NCBI GenBank assembly: GCA_022447405.1
Contig: JAKVCE010000088.1
Location: forward strand, 1-7,830
Direction of reading: 5' to 3'
DNA length: 7,830 nt
From: Planctomycetota bacterium
Lineage (GTDB): Bacteria; Planctomycetota; UBA1135; GCA-002686595
Shown here: positions 7,391 to 7,830 of the stretch, piece by piece
Numbering within the stretch: position 1 is the first letter of the stretch
Layout: the number at the start of each line of letters is the position of its first letter
Program-made: the position numbers and the translations under genes
The notes under the pieces: generated by a model
The model's input: only the letters and a program-made list of their open reading frames with translations
Database searches by the model: none
Told to the model about the DNA's origin: nothing

Positions 7391-7446
7391 GGCTGTTGGT
7401 GTTTTTCTTGATGGCGCCTTCGGAGCAAAGGTCCGAGGATGATGCG
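7391..7446. promoter_or_regulatory. Divergent 5' region between hemF and the secreted-protein gene
   Basis: Only 56 bases separate the two start codons, so promoters for both genes must lie here or inside the opposing coding ends. A T-rich patch (7397-7409) stands out in this GC-rich DNA and is the likeliest melting region. I cannot read a convincing -35/-10 pair or a symmetric operator. The call rests on the divergent layout alone. Confidence 0.4.
7435..7440 (+). promoter_or_regulatory. Ribosome-binding site of the divergent secreted-protein gene
   Basis: GAGG at 7435-7438 lies 8 bases before the ATG at 7447. The in-frame ATG at 7411 has no such element upstream, so this site decides the start. 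Confidence 0.45.
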
Positions 7447-7830
7447 ATGAACACGGTGATCTTGATCTTGGCAGCGAGCGCGTCGCTCGGGTCGGCGGAC
7501 GTCCGAGTCCAAGCGCCCACGGCTGAGCTCCGCGAACAGTTCGGGCTGGCCTCATTCTACGAGAAGCACCTCGACGCTTGGGGGATGCCGATCGTGAGTT
7601 CTCGCCACGTCTCGGACTACGCGCTCCTCGAGGCGCGCCACCTGATCCAAGAGATGATGGGCGAGCGCACCGACATCCTGAAGGCCATGGGCGAGAACGG
7701 GGTCCGCTATGTGGTCATGGGGGTCAACGAGTACACGACCGATGTCCCTGAGCACTCTGACCTGACGCCTGCGCGCTACTGGGACAGGCGCGCCCGCGGC
7801 CTCGGCGCGACCTTCTCCAGGCCCGCTGTG
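7447..7830 (+). CDS. Secreted conserved protein, probable metallopeptidase-like family, N-terminal part (3' end outside the window)
   Basis: The 128 visible residues start with a probable short Sec signal peptide: a hydrophobic stretch VILILAASASLG, with cleavage possible after GSA (residues 15-17). The n-region lacks Lys or Arg, which is unusual. The mature part begins with FGLASFYEKHLDAWGMPIV and continues through VSDYALLEARHLI, VVMGVNEYTTDVPEHSDL and YWDRRARGLGAT. I recognise this as a widespread uncharacterised family of secreted bacterial proteins. From memory, members continue with a CGEENLL block and an HEFAH-type zinc motif, but that part lies beyond the window edge. The function is therefore inferred, not seen. 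The start is ATG at 7447, supported by GAGG 8 bases upstream. An in-frame ATG at 7411 would add 12 residues and bury the signal peptide. The gene diverges from hemF and shows no obvious functional link to it. Confidence 0.82.
   Translation, partial: MNTVILILAASASLGSADVRVQAPTAELREQFGLASFYEKHLDAWGMPIVSSRHVSDYALLEARHLIQEMMGERTDILKAMGENGVRYVVMGVNEYTTDVPEHSDLTPARYWDRRARGLGATFSRPAV

Noticed and set aside
7391..7555. N-terminal extension of HemF to a start at 7555
   Set aside because: The extra 55 residues are low-complexity Arg/Pro/Ser sequence, overlap the start of the divergent gene, and make the protein longer than its family. GTG at 7390 fits better.
7552..7755. Minus-strand open frame of 67 residues
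   Set aside because: It is antisense to the divergent secreted-protein gene, whose conserved sequence covers the whole stretch.

Overview
The window is a compact, very GC-rich bacterial segment. Five genes lie head to tail on the minus strand, and one truncated gene diverges on the plus strand at the right edge. Base composition, dense packing, GTG/TTG starts, an oxygen-dependent haem enzyme and large secreted or lipid-anchored proteins suggest an aerobic Gram-negative bacterium, perhaps Myxococcota or a similar deltaproteobacterial lineage. No rRNA or other marker is present to fix the taxonomy, so this is a low-confidence inference.

Layout in minus-strand transcription order (right to left): hemF, coproporphyrinogen III oxidase (7390-6479); a 139-base spacer; an MsbA-type ABC half-transporter (6339-4429); a large predicted lipoprotein that joins a degenerate peptidase-like region to a glycosidase-like TIM barrel (4413-2059); a 12-helix MFS transporter (2039-798); and the N-terminal third of the recG helicase gene (788 to beyond base 1). 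From the ABC gene to recG the gaps are only 9 to 19 bases, so these four genes are almost certainly cotranscribed and may be translationally coupled. hemF may be the first gene of the same unit or may be transcribed separately.

On the plus strand, 56 bases from the hemF start codon, a gene begins (7447 to beyond 7830). It encodes a secreted protein of a conserved uncharacterised family that, from memory, carries an HEFAH-type metallopeptidase motif further downstream.

hemF, the ABC transporter, the MFS transporter and recG are ordinary family members. The least ordinary object is the 784-residue lipoprotein between the two transporters. Its middle part resembles a gluzincin peptidase whose zinc ligands are lost, and its C-terminal half looks like a GH113-type glycoside hydrolase that keeps plausible catalytic glutamates. 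All five minus-strand genes appear to start at GTG or TTG, none at ATG. I found no convincing RNA gene, mobile element, CRISPR array, long repeat or intrinsic terminator.
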